The translations under genes were made by a program, and so were the position numbers. The notes beneath the pieces were generated by a model, which was given only the letters and a program-made list of their open reading frames with translations, had not been told where the DNA came from and ran no database searches. A DNA stretch of 64,000 bases, taken from contig CP017039.1 of assembly GCA_001717545.1 (NCBI GenBank), positions 186,001 to 250,000 of the forward strand, written 5' to 3'. Positions 25,760-34,997 of the stretch are shown here, piece by piece. Each line of letters starts with the position of its first letter. The first letter of the stretch is position 1. Origin of the DNA: Anaerolineaceae bacterium oral taxon 439 (lineage in GTDB: Bacteria > Chloroflexota > Anaerolineae > Anaerolineales > Anaerolineaceae).

Positions 25760-27280
25760 ATGCTCGCGAAAGTTATTTCCTGCGCCCTGACCGATTTGGA
25801 CGGGACGCTGATCGACGTTGAAGTCGATACGTCGTTTTCCTCGCTCCCCAAAACGATTATCGTCGGCCTTCCCGACCTCGCGGTCCAGGAGAGCCGCGAG
25901 CGCGTCAACGCCGCCTTCCGTAACTCCGGGATCCAATACCCGCGTTACAAAGTGACCGTCAACCTCGCCCCGGCGGACATCCGCAAAGAAGGGCCGTCGT
26001 TCGACCTGCCGATCGCGGTCGGGTGCATGGCGGCGGCGGGGATTATCGACGCGTCCGCCTACGCCGGCAGCCTGATTATCGGCGAGCTGTCGCTCGACGG
26101 ATCGGTCCGGCATGTCCGCGGGATTCTTCCGATTACCGCCCGGGCGAAGGAAGCCGGTTTCGCCAGCGTCTTCGTCCCCGCCGTCGACGCCAAAGAAGCG
26201 GCGCTCGTCCCGGGAATTACCGTCCTCCCGGTTTCTTCGCTCGAAGAACTCTTCAGGCATCTCAGCGGCGAAACCCGGATCCAGCCGCAGACAGCGCCGC
26301 GGCTTTCCGAAATCGTTCCGGAAATCCCGACCGATTTCGCCGAAATCCAGGGACAGGAAAGCGCCAAACGCGCGCTCGAAATCGCGGCGGCGGGCGGGCA
26401 TAATATCCTGATGAGCGGGTCGCCGGGAACGGGGAAGACGCTGATGGCGCGGGCGCTCCCGTCGATCCTCCCGAGGATGACGATCGAGGAAGCGCTCGAC
26501 GTGACGCGGATTTACTCGATCGCCGACATGCTCCCCGGCGATCAGCCGCTGATCCGGGCGCGTCCCTTTCGCGCGCCGCATCACACGATTTCCAATATCG
26601 GCCTTGCCGGCGGCGGGAACCCGCCGAAGCCCGGCGAAATCTCCATGGCGCATCGCGGCGTCCTCTTCCTCGACGAATTCCCCGAATTCGGGACGCGCGT
26701 CCTTGAGGTCCTGCGCCAGCCGCTTGAAGATAAAATCGTGACGATTTCGCGGGCCTCCGGCTCGGTGACGTATCCGGCGAATTTCATGCTCGCGGCGGCG
26801 ATGAACCCCTGTCCCTGCGGCTATTACGGCGACCCGACGACAGCCTGCACCTGCTCTCCGACCGCGATCGACAGGTACCAGAAGCGCATCTCGGGGCCCA
26901 TGCTCGACCGGATCGACCTGCATGTCGACGTCCCGCGCGTCGATTTCCAGAAACTGACGCACGCAGGACGGAACGAGGCGTCGGAAACGATCCGCGCCCG
27001 CGTCGAAGCCGCGCGCGCGATTCAGCGCGAACGCTACCGCGGGCTGCCGATTTTGAGCAACGCGGAAATGCGCCCCGGGGAGATTCGAAAATACTGCCCG
27101 CTCGACAGCGCAAGCCAGATGCTGATGAAAAAAGCGATGGAACGGTTCAGCCTTTCGGCGCGCGCGTTTCATCGGCTCCTGAAAATCGCGCGGACGATCG
27201 CCGATTTAGCCGGCTCGGCCACGGTCCGCGCGGAGGATATCGCCGAAGCGATTCAATACCGTCCGAAAAAGACGCGCTGA
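25760..27280 (+). CDS. YifB/ComM family Mg-chelatase-like AAA ATPase
   Basis: A 506-residue protein with an N-terminal Lon-like ChlI domain (about 1-165), a central Mg-chelatase AAA domain with Walker A GSPGTGKTLMA near residue 220 and Walker B HRGVLFLDEFPEF, and a C-terminal helical domain. The cysteine cluster NPCPCGYYGD, then CTC, is characteristic of the family. ComM in Haemophilus and Vibrio is a branch-migration helicase for natural transformation; orthologues in other phyla are less studied. A ComEC-like gene lies 30 kb away in the same window. GGAGG precedes the ATG. Confidence 0.92.
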   Translation: MLAKVISCALTDLDGTLIDVEVDTSFSSLPKTIIVGLPDLAVQESRERVNAAFRNSGIQYPRYKVTVNLAPADIRKEGPSFDLPIAVGCMAAAGIIDASAYAGSLIIGELSLDGSVRHVRGILPITARAKEAGFASVFVPAVDAKEAALVPGITVLPVSSLEELFRHLSGETRIQPQTAPRLSEIVPEIPTDFAEIQGQESAKRALEIAAAGGHNILMSGSPGTGKTLMARALPSILPRMTIEEALDVTRIYSIADMLPGDQPLIRARPFRAPHHTISNIGLAGGGNPPKPGEISMAHRGVLFLDEFPEFGTRVLEVLRQPLEDKIVTISRASGSVTYPANFMLAAAMNPCPCGYYGDPTTACTCSPTAIDRYQKRISGPMLDRIDLHVDVPRVDFQKLTHAGRNEASETIRARVEAARAIQRERYRGLPILSNAEMRPGEIRKYCPLDSASQMLMKKAMERFSLSARAFHRLLKIARTIADLAGSATVRAEDIAEAIQYRPKKTR

Positions 27281-27286
27281 ACCGGT

Positions 27287-28210
27287 TCAGCCAAGCTGAT
27301 CGAGCTGGATCCCTGCCGTTTTCAGCGTTTCCTCGACGAGCTTGGGAGCCGGGAAACCGGCCGACGCGCCGGAAGTCCGGATTTTCAAGGCTGCGAAGAC
27401 CTCGGCGCGAATCAGCGCGTCGATCGGCAGATACCCCTTCAGCGCGTAATTCAGGTACGCGGAGAAGAGCGCATCCCCCGCGCCGACGGTATTCACGACG
27501 CCCCCGAGGTTCGCCGCGCTGAGACGAACGAGCCGGTCCGCGCTCCGGTCGTAAAGGAGCGCGCCTTTTTCCCCGCGGCCGATCACGATCGTTTTCGCAG
27601 GGACGACCTCTTTCAGCCGCAACGCGAATCTTTCCGCTTCCTCGGGAAGCTTTTCATCGCTCAGGAATAAAATATCCGCCGCCTGCATGAAATCCCGATT
27701 ATATCCGTCGTTCAGATCGCTCAGCACATGCACATCCGTCGCGATCGGGAGCCCCATCGATTTAATTTCGCTCAGCAGCGCCCGATTAAAATTCACGTTG
27801 CAGAGAACCGCGATCCGGCTATCGGGTAAATCTTCCTGGACGGCTTCGATCCGCAAGGTCCGCTCCTGAATATCTTTCAGGTCGCAGTAAATCTGCCGCC
27901 GCCCGGCGTCGTCATATAAAACGACCGACGCCGGCGTTTCGGGAAGCTCGCCGAAAACGGCGTGCGTCGGGATCCCCATATCGTCCAACGCGGAACGTAT
28001 CCGGTCCGATTCCGCGTCGTTCCCGACGAACGACGCCAGTCGGACGTCGTTTCCCAGCGTTTTCAGCGCCTTCGATAGATTAAACGCGACGCCGGAAACG
28101 TTCGAGCGGATCCGGAAAAACGAATAATCGATCGGGAAATAGTTGATCGGGAACTGGCGGACCCTGACCGTCGTTTCGATATTGATAAGACCCGAGATAA
28201 AAATTTTCAT
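27287..28210 (-). CDS. PfkB-family carbohydrate kinase
   Basis: A 307-residue sugar or nucleoside kinase of the ribokinase fold. The N-terminal glycine-rich region is SGVAFNLSKALKTLGNDV and the catalytic anion-hole motif is NTVGAGDALFSAYL, with Asn at the position often Asp. The first residues (KIFISGLINIETTVRVRQFP) are typical of a PfkB subgroup that precedes the conserved sugar site. The substrate cannot be assigned. No ribosome site is visible before the ATG. It converges with yifB, separated by only six bases. Confidence 0.88.
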   Translation of the reverse strand: MKIFISGLINIETTVRVRQFPINYFPIDYSFFRIRSNVSGVAFNLSKALKTLGNDVRLASFVGNDAESDRIRSALDDMGIPTHAVFGELPETPASVVLYDDAGRRQIYCDLKDIQERTLRIEAVQEDLPDSRIAVLCNVNFNRALLSEIKSMGLPIATDVHVLSDLNDGYNRDFMQAADILFLSDEKLPEEAERFALRLKEVVPAKTIVIGRGEKGALLYDRSADRLVRLSAANLGGVVNTVGAGDALFSAYLNYALKGYLPIDALIRAEVFAALKIRTSGASAGFPAPKLVEETLKTAGIQLDQLG

Positions 28211-28302
28211 ATGCGGATCGTACCCGGGCTATGATATATCAGCCTTTCTATCATTCCCCGCCCTGATCAGGTTAATCCCTTTGGGACGGTTCCAAAATGC
28301 CC

Positions 28303-28324
28303 AGCCCGCGGCAAACCGCGGGCT
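28303..28324 (-). terminator. Hairpin downstream of the LapA-like gene
   Basis: AGCCCGCGG (28303-28311) and CCGCGGGCT (28316-28324) form a perfect 9-bp stem with a four-base loop, 31 bases after the end of the LapA-like gene. The following minus-strand sequence has only a short T-run. Confidence 0.6.
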
Positions 28325-28355
28325 GTCTCTCGCTTTCGTTTTTTACGGAACCGGC

Positions 28356-29126
28356 TTACCAGAAGCCGAACCGTTTTTTCGCCTCTTCCTTCGGCTCGTC
28401 GCCGGCTTCGGCGTCCGAGTCCTCAACCTCGTCGGGAAGATCTTCCGTTTCAGCGTCGTTCGCCTCCGCGCCCCAGCCGTTCGGCAGGATCGTCGCCTCC
28501 GGATCGGCGTTGCCCTCCGTCCCGGCGACGTCCGGCTCAGGGGCTGGCTCCGCCGGAGCGAGCGGCGCTTCCGCCTGCGCCTCCATCGCTGTGCGCATGA
28601 TCTCGACCTTCTGCTCGCTGAATTTCATTTTTTCTTCCATTCTTTTCAGCGCCGCGTCAAGCTCGTCCCGCGCCTCGATCGCTTCCTTACGCGCCTGTTC
28701 CGCGTCGGCGGCGCTGAGCTGCGCCTGCCCGATCGCCTCCTGCATGTCCTTGATTTCGCGATCGGCGCTGACCTGCGCCGCTTCGAGCTGATCTTTGGCT
28801 TCTTCCAGCTCGAAGATTTTCTGACGTAAATCCTTGTTTTTGTTCTGCGTATCGATTAAATCGGCGCGATACTTGGAAAGGCTGTCTTCGAGCCCGGTCA
28901 ACTCCTTTTTATAGACCCGATCCGACCGTTTCCAGCGGAACCAGCCGGGAAGGGTAAAAACCGCCGCGAAGACCGCCCCGATCGCCAGCGCCAGGATCAT
29001 CAGGATCGCCAGCGGCAGGCTGAAACTCCAGATAAAGAAATGAAGCGTGACGATTTCGGTATTCTGGACGGCGAATATAACCGCCAGTACCGCAAAGATC
29101 ATCGATACAATCATGCCGAATTGCAT
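28356..29126 (-). CDS. LapA-like membrane protein with long coiled coil
   Basis: A 256-residue protein. Residues 1-65 contain two membrane segments in the LapA/DUF1049 pattern (VFAVQNTEIVTLHFF-like, here IFAVQNTEIVTLHFFIWSF). Residues about 75-180 are a charged heptad-rich coiled coil. The last 75 residues are acidic and Pro/Ala-rich. In E. coli LapA works with LapB on lipopolysaccharide export, but many Gram-positive and Chloroflexi proteins share only the membrane part, so no such role is claimed. The start is the ATG at 29126, five bases after AAGGAGG; the longer frame begins before this site. Confidence 0.8.
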   Translation of the reverse strand: MQFGMIVSMIFAVLAVIFAVQNTEIVTLHFFIWSFSLPLAILMILALAIGAVFAAVFTLPGWFRWKRSDRVYKKELTGLEDSLSKYRADLIDTQNKNKDLRQKIFELEEAKDQLEAAQVSADREIKDMQEAIGQAQLSAADAEQARKEAIEARDELDAALKRMEEKMKFSEQKVEIMRTAMEAQAEAPLAPAEPAPEPDVAGTEGNADPEATILPNGWGAEANDAETEDLPDEVEDSDAEAGDEPKEEAKKRFGFW

Positions 29127-29228
29127 AAAACCCTCCTTCAAGCATCAGGATTCGTTGATTTGACTCTCCTTAATTTTACCCGAACCCGCGCGAAAACCCA
29201 CTACGCCGTTCCAGGGCCGATCGACGGT

Positions 29229-29609
29229 TCATTGCCGCGGCGCGACATGATTGATCAGCGCGCGCAGGATCCCCATCGACGAATCGTACAGCGACTGCAT
29301 TGTGTCCCAGATCGTATCCTGATTTAATATGCCGCAATACGGATGATCCCCGAGCTCATTCTCATGCTGATAATCCGTCCCCCACTGAGCATAGTAGTAT
29401 TCTACAAGGGCATCCTCACGCTCAAAAATTTCGGGGAGCGCGGCAAGAAACGCTTCCATCCGCCCGGCATCCGCTTCGACACGCGCATGGAGCGCGCTCA
29501 TTTTCTCCAGCCTGCGAAGCGTCTCCTCTTTTTCAGCTTCGCTTAACGACCCGGTCTTCTCCTCCGGAACTGTCTCCGGGTCTTCCTCGGTATGCAATTC
29601 GGTTTGCAT
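29229..29609 (-). CDS. DUF4298 domain protein
   Basis: A 126-residue soluble, acidic protein. The first 30 residues are Glu-rich and probably disordered. The rest is helical and ends with a segment (LVEYYYAQWGTDYQHENELG, then CGILNQDTIWDTM) that matches the DUF4298 pattern of a tyrosine-rich helix followed by 'GvLseD'. Function unknown. Start chosen at the ATG nine bases after AAGG; two earlier in-frame ATGs exist. Confidence 0.7.
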   Translation of the reverse strand: MQTELHTEEDPETVPEEKTGSLSEAEKEETLRRLEKMSALHARVEADAGRMEAFLAALPEIFEREDALVEYYYAQWGTDYQHENELGDHPYCGILNQDTIWDTMQSLYDSSMGILRALINHVAPRQ

Positions 29610-29712
29610 TCTTCCCATCCTTTCTTTATAAATCATCCAGCCAAATCATAACATGTTCGGGACAGCCGAAAGGAGACGGCGTCATCTTTGACGTACGGCC
29701 CAGCGCAGGACT

Positions 29713-30339
29713 TTATACAAGCTGCCCCGGCAATTTCATTTTCTTTTTTGGTGAAAAACCGACGTCAAAATTTTCCACGTCCCGTCCGTCAACCAGGTAG
29801 CCCTCCGGCGTGTAGTAAGTCCCGGTAACGCCGTTCAGAAATCCTGCCCTCAACTCCCGGAGCAGAAAATAAGGAACTTCATCCGTCCTCGGTTCCGCGT
29901 TGTAATGAATCCCCCTGGAGCTCGCGACCACAAAGCCGAGCTTGCCGTAGAAATCCAGATTCCCTTCCATGCAGAGGGCGCCAACGCCCAGGTCCGCCGC
30001 TTTTTCCATGGAAAACTCCAGAAGAGCCTTGCCGTAGCCCTGCCTTTGATATTCCGGCGCGATGCTGATCGGGCCGAAGGTCATGATCGGGATCCGCCTG
30101 CCATCGTCCGCCTGGATTTCCGTGCGAACATACATGATATGACCCATGATTCCGCCGTCCTTTTCCATGACGAAATCCAATTCCTGGACAAAATCCTCAC
30201 GGCCGCGATAAGCGTGCAGGATGTAATGCTCGATGCAGCCCGGCCGATAAACGTTCCAGAACGCTTCCCGTGTCAGATTTTCCGCCGCCCGATAATCATC
30301 AGGCGTTTCCAACCGGATCGTATAACCGCCTTGATTCAT
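29713..30339 (-). CDS. GNAT family N-acetyltransferase
   Basis: A 208-residue acyltransferase. The acetyl-CoA motif A is visible as FGPISIAPEYQRQGYGKALL (the R/Q-x-x-G-x-G/A loop), with motif B in CMEGNLDFYGKLGFV. The subgroup resembles YhbS. Substrate unknown. AGGAAG lies seven bases upstream of the ATG. It stands alone between DUF4298 and the divergent radA region. Confidence 0.9.
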   Translation of the reverse strand: MNQGGYTIRLETPDDYRAAENLTREAFWNVYRPGCIEHYILHAYRGREDFVQELDFVMEKDGGIMGHIMYVRTEIQADDGRRIPIMTFGPISIAPEYQRQGYGKALLEFSMEKAADLGVGALCMEGNLDFYGKLGFVVASSRGIHYNAEPRTDEVPYFLLRELRAGFLNGVTGTYYTPEGYLVDGRDVENFDVGFSPKKKMKLPGQLV

Positions 30340-30402
30340 TGTTTTGCTTCCTGAAAATTGTTAACCGACGATCGTGTCAACTGACAATCACAGGAGGTCT
30401 GC

Positions 30403-30519
30403 ATGAAATTGTATTGTGCAAGCCTCCCGGTTCAGGATACGATCTCCAAAGGATTGGTTTTCTTCAAACAGCGTCTCCTTAAAAAGGATTTCTCAACTCA
30501 GGCTGTCGAGCCAGCCTGA
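30403..30519 (+). CDS. 38-residue small ORF with strong ribosome site
   Basis: ATG at 30403 follows AGGAGGTCTGC, one of the best ribosome sites in the window, and opens a 38-codon frame (starts MKLYCASLPVQD, ends STQAVEPA). It has no membrane segment and no recognised domain. It is 88 bases upstream of radA and on the same strand, but a TATAAT just before radA suggests radA is transcribed separately. It could be a real small protein, a leader peptide, or the remnant of a truncated gene. Confidence 0.4.
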   Translation: MKLYCASLPVQDTISKGLVFFKQRLLKKDFSTQAVEPA

Positions 30520-30594
30520 CGTAAGAGTATACCCCGAAAATATATTCAGGTTGAAAGCGGTTATTTTTCCATCAGGCAACCGGCGCGAATCCTT

Positions 30595-30600
30595 TATAAT
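30595..30600 (+). promoter_or_regulatory. TATAAT box placed for a leaderless radA transcript
   Basis: A perfect TATAAT ends seven bases before the ATG at 30608, and no ribosome site exists upstream of that ATG. Transcription starting at the usual distance would begin at or next to the start codon. No good -35 box is visible. Confidence 0.45.
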
Positions 30601-30607
30601 GATCAGC

Positions 30608-32035
30608 ATGAAGAAAGTCCAGACGCAATACGTCTGCCGCGAATGCGGCAGGACGAATCCGAAATACATGGGACGCTGCCCCGGCTGCGGCGGGCTGGGG
30701 ACTATGGAGGAGGAGATCGTTTCCAATCCGGCGGCCGCCTCCGCGGCGCATCCCGCATTCCGTAAGAGCGAACCGGTCCGGCTCCGCGATATCGAGCTGA
30801 CCGGCGAAAAACGGATCGATCCGGGGATCGGCGAGCTCGCGCAGGTCCTCGGCGGCGGGATCGTCCCCGGCTCGTTGATCCTGATCGGCGGCGACCCGGG
30901 GATCGGGAAATCGACGCTCCTTCTTCAGACGGCAATTTTCCTCGCCGGAAAAGCGACCGTCCTCTACGTTTCCGGCGAAGAATCCGAACGCCAGATCAAA
31001 ATGCGCGCCGAACGGATTCTCGCGTCAGCGCCGAAGTTCCGCGATCTTTCCGAACGCCTCCTGCTGTACACGGAAACCAGCCTGGACGCGATTTTAAACG
31101 CTGTCGCCGAGTTGAAACCGGAATTCCTGATTGTCGACTCGATCCAGACAATCCAGCTTTCGGCGCTGGAATCGAGCGCCGGATCGCTGACGCAGGTCCG
31201 CGAATGCACCGGGAAATTACGCGAGCTGGCGAAGACGAGCGGGCTGACCGTTTTCGTCATCGGGCATGTTACCAAAGAGGGCCTGATCGCCGGTCCGCGC
31301 GTCCTGGAACATATCGTCGACACTGTCCTGTACCTGGAAGGCGACCGCTTTCAGACGCTGCGGCTGCTGCGTTCGGTCAAGAACCGCTACGGCGCGACGT
31401 CGGAGGTCGGCGTCTTTGAAATGATTGAGAGCGGGCTGAACGAGGTGAAGAACCCGTCCGAGCTCTTCCTTTCCGAACGCATGGTCAACGCGTCGGGGTC
31501 CGCGATCGCGGTCACGATGGAAGGGACGCGTCCGATCCTCGTCGAGGTTCAGGCGCTGACCAACCTGACCGCGTTCGGGAACCCGCGCCGGGCCCAGAAC
31601 GGCGTCGACATGAACCGTCTTTTCCTGATTACCGCCGTCCTGACCCGGCGCGTCGGCCTCCGGCTCGGCGACCAGGACGTTTACGTCAACGTTGTCAACG
31701 GGCTGAAAATCAGCGAACCCGCCGCCGATTTAGCCGTCGCCGGCGCGATTTTTTCGTCGGCGCGCGGCGTGCCGCTGCGCGCCGATACGGTCCTGATCGG
31801 CGAGATCGGACTTTCGGGCGAGCTTCGCGGAATCCAGAAGCTCAGCGCGCGGATCAACGAAGCGCGAAAGCTGGGGTTTACGCGCGCGATCGTCCCGCGA
31901 CTGCTGCGGAACCGCGAGACGTTCCCGACAGGGATCGAAATTATTCAGGCGCGAACGCTGAAAGACGCAATGCAAAACGCCGTCAGCGACGCCGCCCCTG
32001 TGGGAACCGATCCGGAAGGCGCGGGAAACGGGTAG
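30608..32035 (+). CDS. radA: DNA repair protein RadA
   Basis: A 475-residue recombination helicase/ATPase. The N-terminal zinc finger is CRECGRTNPKYMGRCPGCGG. The RecA-like core has Walker A GGDPGIGKSTLLLQ and the RadA motif KNRYG, in which Tyr replaces the usual Phe. The C-terminal third is the Lon-protease-like domain (GEIGLSGELRGIQKLSARIN). RadA drives branch migration at recombination intermediates. ATG 30608 is chosen so the protein begins at the zinc finger; an ATG at 30599 overlaps the TATAAT. The DUF6391-like gene and holA follow. Confidence 0.94.
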   Translation: MKKVQTQYVCRECGRTNPKYMGRCPGCGGLGTMEEEIVSNPAAASAAHPAFRKSEPVRLRDIELTGEKRIDPGIGELAQVLGGGIVPGSLILIGGDPGIGKSTLLLQTAIFLAGKATVLYVSGEESERQIKMRAERILASAPKFRDLSERLLLYTETSLDAILNAVAELKPEFLIVDSIQTIQLSALESSAGSLTQVRECTGKLRELAKTSGLTVFVIGHVTKEGLIAGPRVLEHIVDTVLYLEGDRFQTLRLLRSVKNRYGATSEVGVFEMIESGLNEVKNPSELFLSERMVNASGSAIAVTMEGTRPILVEVQALTNLTAFGNPRRAQNGVDMNRLFLITAVLTRRVGLRLGDQDVYVNVVNGLKISEPAADLAVAGAIFSSARGVPLRADTVLIGEIGLSGELRGIQKLSARINEARKLGFTRAIVPRLLRNRETFPTGIEIIQARTLKDAMQNAVSDAAPVGTDPEGAGNG

Positions 32036-32094
32036 AATAGATAAAAGACGCGGGCGTATCCTGATCCTGCGCCCGGGCGTTCTCCGGAGGAGCT

Positions 32095-32727
32095 ATGAAC
32101 GAAACGAATGAGATGATGGAAGGCGGACGGATAGAGCCTGAACGGATGGAAAGCGAGCGGATCGAGACCGGGAAGATCGAAAACGACGAGAGCGAAACCC
32201 AATTCTCAATTTCGGTCGACGCGCCGATCCTGCGATCGTTGATGAATACCCCAAAAATCCACGCGCTGGAGCACGCGACGATCGCCGTGCTGGCGTCGCG
32301 GTTCAACCGGAAAAAATTTTCCGGGCTTTCGCTTCCCTTCGGTTTTTTCCTGATCGGAGAGGCGTCGATCGAAGAGGTTCGCGACGCGTTTGACATCGCG
32401 CTGTCGCGGCTTAAGGCCGGCGAAACCGAGCTGGCGCTGTCGAAGAACTGCGGGACGAATATCGCCGTGACCGGCGCGCTCTGCGCGCTGACGGCGATCG
32501 CGGCGCTTTCCGGAACGAAAAGCACGAAGGAACGGATGAAGCGATTCGACCTGCTGGCGCTCTCGCTGGGGTTCCTGAGCCGGATTGGGCCGGAACTCGG
32601 GATGCTGGCACAGAAAGAAATCACAACCGACCCGAACGTCGCCGGGCTGAACGTCACCGAAATCAAGCAGACGACGATCTTCGGCCATGAAGCCTACTTC
32701 GTCAAGATCATTGAAAGCGAAAGGTAA
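32095..32727 (+). CDS. DUF6391-like conserved protein
   Basis: A 210-residue protein. The first 40 residues are Glu/Arg-rich and variable. The conserved core has HALEHATIAVLASRF, then LPFGFFLIGEASIEEV, then GETELALSKNCGTNIAVTG followed by a hydrophobic segment. This pattern matches a family seen in cyanobacteria and Chloroflexi (DUF6391, from memory). Function unknown. The conserved His-Ala-Leu-Glu-His and Asn-Cys-Gly-Thr-Asn elements look like possible active-site or metal residues, but this is speculation. GGAGGAGCT precedes the ATG. It sits between radA and holA with short spacers, so it is probably in one transcript with them. Confidence 0.72.
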   Translation: MNETNEMMEGGRIEPERMESERIETGKIENDESETQFSISVDAPILRSLMNTPKIHALEHATIAVLASRFNRKKFSGLSLPFGFFLIGEASIEEVRDAFDIALSRLKAGETELALSKNCGTNIAVTGALCALTAIAALSGTKSTKERMKRFDLLALSLGFLSRIGPELGMLAQKEITTDPNVAGLNVTEIKQTTIFGHEAYFVKIIESER

Positions 32728-32742
32728 TCGGACGGACCCGGC

Positions 32743-33744
32743 ATGGCGATATCGGTTCGCATCCTGCATGGCGACGACGAGGAAACGATTCGGACGGTTT
32801 TAAGAACGGTCGAATCCGGACTGCGCGCAACCGGCCTGGCCGAGCTGAATTTTCAAGTTCTCGACGGGAAAAATACCGACGGCGAAGCGTTTTCGAACGC
32901 CGTTTACGCGCCGCCGCTGATCGCCGACCAGCGCGTCGTCGTCCTGAATAACCCGTTAGCGATGGCCGGGGGGCGCGACGGGAACCAGCGCTTCCTGACG
33001 CTGCTGAATTCGATCCCGGAAACGACCTGCCTGATTCTGGTCATTCATGACACGTACGAACGGAGGGACTGGTCGGCGCTGCCGGCGAAATCGTTCCTGA
33101 GGAAATGGGCGACGGAACGGCCGGAGAGCGCGATCATCGAAACGCACGCGCGCCCCGACCTGAACGGCATGCGCGGCTGGATCACGGCGAAAGCGAACGA
33201 GCTCGGCGGGCAGATCGAACCGGGCGCAGCGCGGCTCCTGATCGGCATGATCGGCAACGACACCGGCGAAGCGCGTCAGGCGCTCGACAAGCTCCTTCTC
33301 TACGTCGATTTTGCCCGGCCGATCGATGAAAGCGACGTCAGCGAGCTGATCACCGCGAACAATACCGTCAATATTTTTGCCATGATCGACGATCTCGTCG
33401 CCGGAAACGCGAAATCCGCGCTGATCAAGCTTCACCAGCTCATCGAGGAACAGGACGTCCCGGGCGTTCTGGCGATGATCACGCGGCAGTTCCGCCTTCT
33501 CGTCCAGGCGCGGGAAATCCTCGACGAAGGCGGCGGGACCGGCGCGATCATGAAAGAGCTGGGGCAGATCGAATTTGTCGCCAATAAGCTCGGGAATCAG
33601 GCGCGCGCGTTCTCGATGAACCGGCTTTGCGATTTATTCGGCGAACTCGTCGAAATCGATCGCGGGCTGAAAACGTCGCAGTCCGACCCGCTGACCGCGT
33701 TGGATTTATTCGCCGTCAGCGTCGCTTCCGGCAAACGCAAGTAA
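32743..33744 (+). CDS. holA: DNA polymerase III delta subunit
   Basis: A 333-residue clamp-loader subunit that opens the sliding clamp. Supporting segments: ILHGDDEETIRTVLRTVE at the start, FSNAVYAPPLIADQRVVVLN, and the helical collar domain with ARQALDKLLLYVDF and ITRQFRLLVQAREIL. Length and order fit HolA. It starts 15 bases after the DUF6391-like gene. The ribosome site is weak (GGAC). Confidence 0.92.
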   Translation: MAISVRILHGDDEETIRTVLRTVESGLRATGLAELNFQVLDGKNTDGEAFSNAVYAPPLIADQRVVVLNNPLAMAGGRDGNQRFLTLLNSIPETTCLILVIHDTYERRDWSALPAKSFLRKWATERPESAIIETHARPDLNGMRGWITAKANELGGQIEPGAARLLIGMIGNDTGEARQALDKLLLYVDFARPIDESDVSELITANNTVNIFAMIDDLVAGNAKSALIKLHQLIEEQDVPGVLAMITRQFRLLVQAREILDEGGGTGAIMKELGQIEFVANKLGNQARAFSMNRLCDLFGELVEIDRGLKTSQSDPLTALDLFAVSVASGKRK

Positions 33745-33758
33745 AAATCTCAGCGCGT

Positions 33759-34868
33759 TCAGCGCTTCGCCTCGATATACGGAAGGAACCAGTTCCCCGA
33801 CCCGGCGCGCGCGCTCAGGTCCGACGCGCTTTCAACCTCGCGGAGCTCGTTCCCCATCCGAACGAGATGGACCCAGGTTTGGCCGGGTTTCAGCGGGAAC
33901 GGTTCGCCGTTTTCGAAAACGAAGCGAATCGGACGGAAGCGGTCGGTCGCGTTTTCCGCCGTCCCGCTCCGCGTCGTCCAGTACACGTCGTAGCGCAGCC
34001 CGTCGCGGAAGACGATCGCCGGACGGCGGTCGATAAAGTTCAGGACCGGCTTGAACCCGTCGCTCATCCGCTCGGTATCATGAAACAGCAGGACGACGTT
34101 CTGGAAGGAAAGCTGACGTTCGGTCAGCGCGTCGGTCGTCGGCAGGATTTCCGGGTTCCCAACTGAATTCTGCGAATGCGTATACAGTCCCGCGGCGCGG
34201 TCATACGTCCAAAGCGTCTGATTCGCCGGAGCGTAACGGACGAGGAGACTCGCCGCCGGAAGGCCGGTCCCGGGAGGGCCGTACGAAAACGGGAGCCGGA
34301 GGAGCTCCGGATCGGGAGGCTGGATCTTCGCGGTCCAGCTCGTCAGAAACGACTCGTACGTTGAAACCGGAAGCTTCGGATAGAGGTCCTTCCCGCTTTC
34401 CCCGTACCAGGACTGAACGTTGTACAGCCCGTCGTCAACAACCGCCCTGCGGTTGCCAGCGCTGATCAGCAGCGCGCCGTAATGGTTCCTCAGGTCCTCA
34501 ACGCCGTAAAGCGCCCCGCCGAGCGAGCCGATATACGGATCGACGCCGGTCGACGCCGACGGAAGGCGTCCGTAAAAAAGGGCGAAAAGCCGCGAAATCC
34601 CACCCATGTCGTAAAATTCGAAAATCCAGGCGGCGAAGCTGAGCCCGGCGCTGGGACGGGCCTCGTCGGGATAGCGCGAAATCGGAACCAGCGCGGGAAC
34701 CTTCCGGAGCAGCTCCGGATCGTCCGCCGTTTCGCCGGTCAGCGGATTAATCCCGCCGGGGAAGACCGTCTCCGGCGTGTCCTGACGCGCGCGGACGTCC
34801 GGAACGATCGCCAGCGCAGTTAGAGCGATCAGAGCGAAAAGAAGTATCGTAACGGTTCGCTTCATCAT
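33759..34868 (-). CDS. DUF3048 (YerB-like) secreted protein
   Basis: A 369-residue exported protein. The signal sequence MKRTVTILLFALIALTALA lacks a lipobox cysteine. The mature part has the DUF3048 hallmarks NPLTGETADDPELLRKVPAL and SRLFALFYGRLPS in the first domain, and VLLFHDTERMSDGFKP in the C-terminal domain. YerB of Bacillus is a lipoprotein of this family; function is unknown. Start at ATG 34868, eight bases after AGGAGG. It converges with holA. Confidence 0.88.
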   Translation of the reverse strand: MMKRTVTILLFALIALTALAIVPDVRARQDTPETVFPGGINPLTGETADDPELLRKVPALVPISRYPDEARPSAGLSFAAWIFEFYDMGGISRLFALFYGRLPSASTGVDPYIGSLGGALYGVEDLRNHYGALLISAGNRRAVVDDGLYNVQSWYGESGKDLYPKLPVSTYESFLTSWTAKIQPPDPELLRLPFSYGPPGTGLPAASLLVRYAPANQTLWTYDRAAGLYTHSQNSVGNPEILPTTDALTERQLSFQNVVLLFHDTERMSDGFKPVLNFIDRRPAIVFRDGLRYDVYWTTRSGTAENATDRFRPIRFVFENGEPFPLKPGQTWVHLVRMGNELREVESASDLSARAGSGNWFLPYIEAKR

Positions 34869-34997
34869 CGGAAGAACCTCCTGTTTCCGGCGCGGCGCCG
34901 GGATATATTGAAAGAAAACGTTCGCCCGCCGTTTACCGTATTGTATCATCAGGCGTCGGGAATAAAAAACGCTCAACCGGACGATTGAGCGCCTGAG

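Noticed and set aside
25682-27172. 496-residue minus-strand open frame opposite yifB
   Set aside because: Extremely Arg-rich translation of the complementary strand. YifB motifs are intact on the plus strand.
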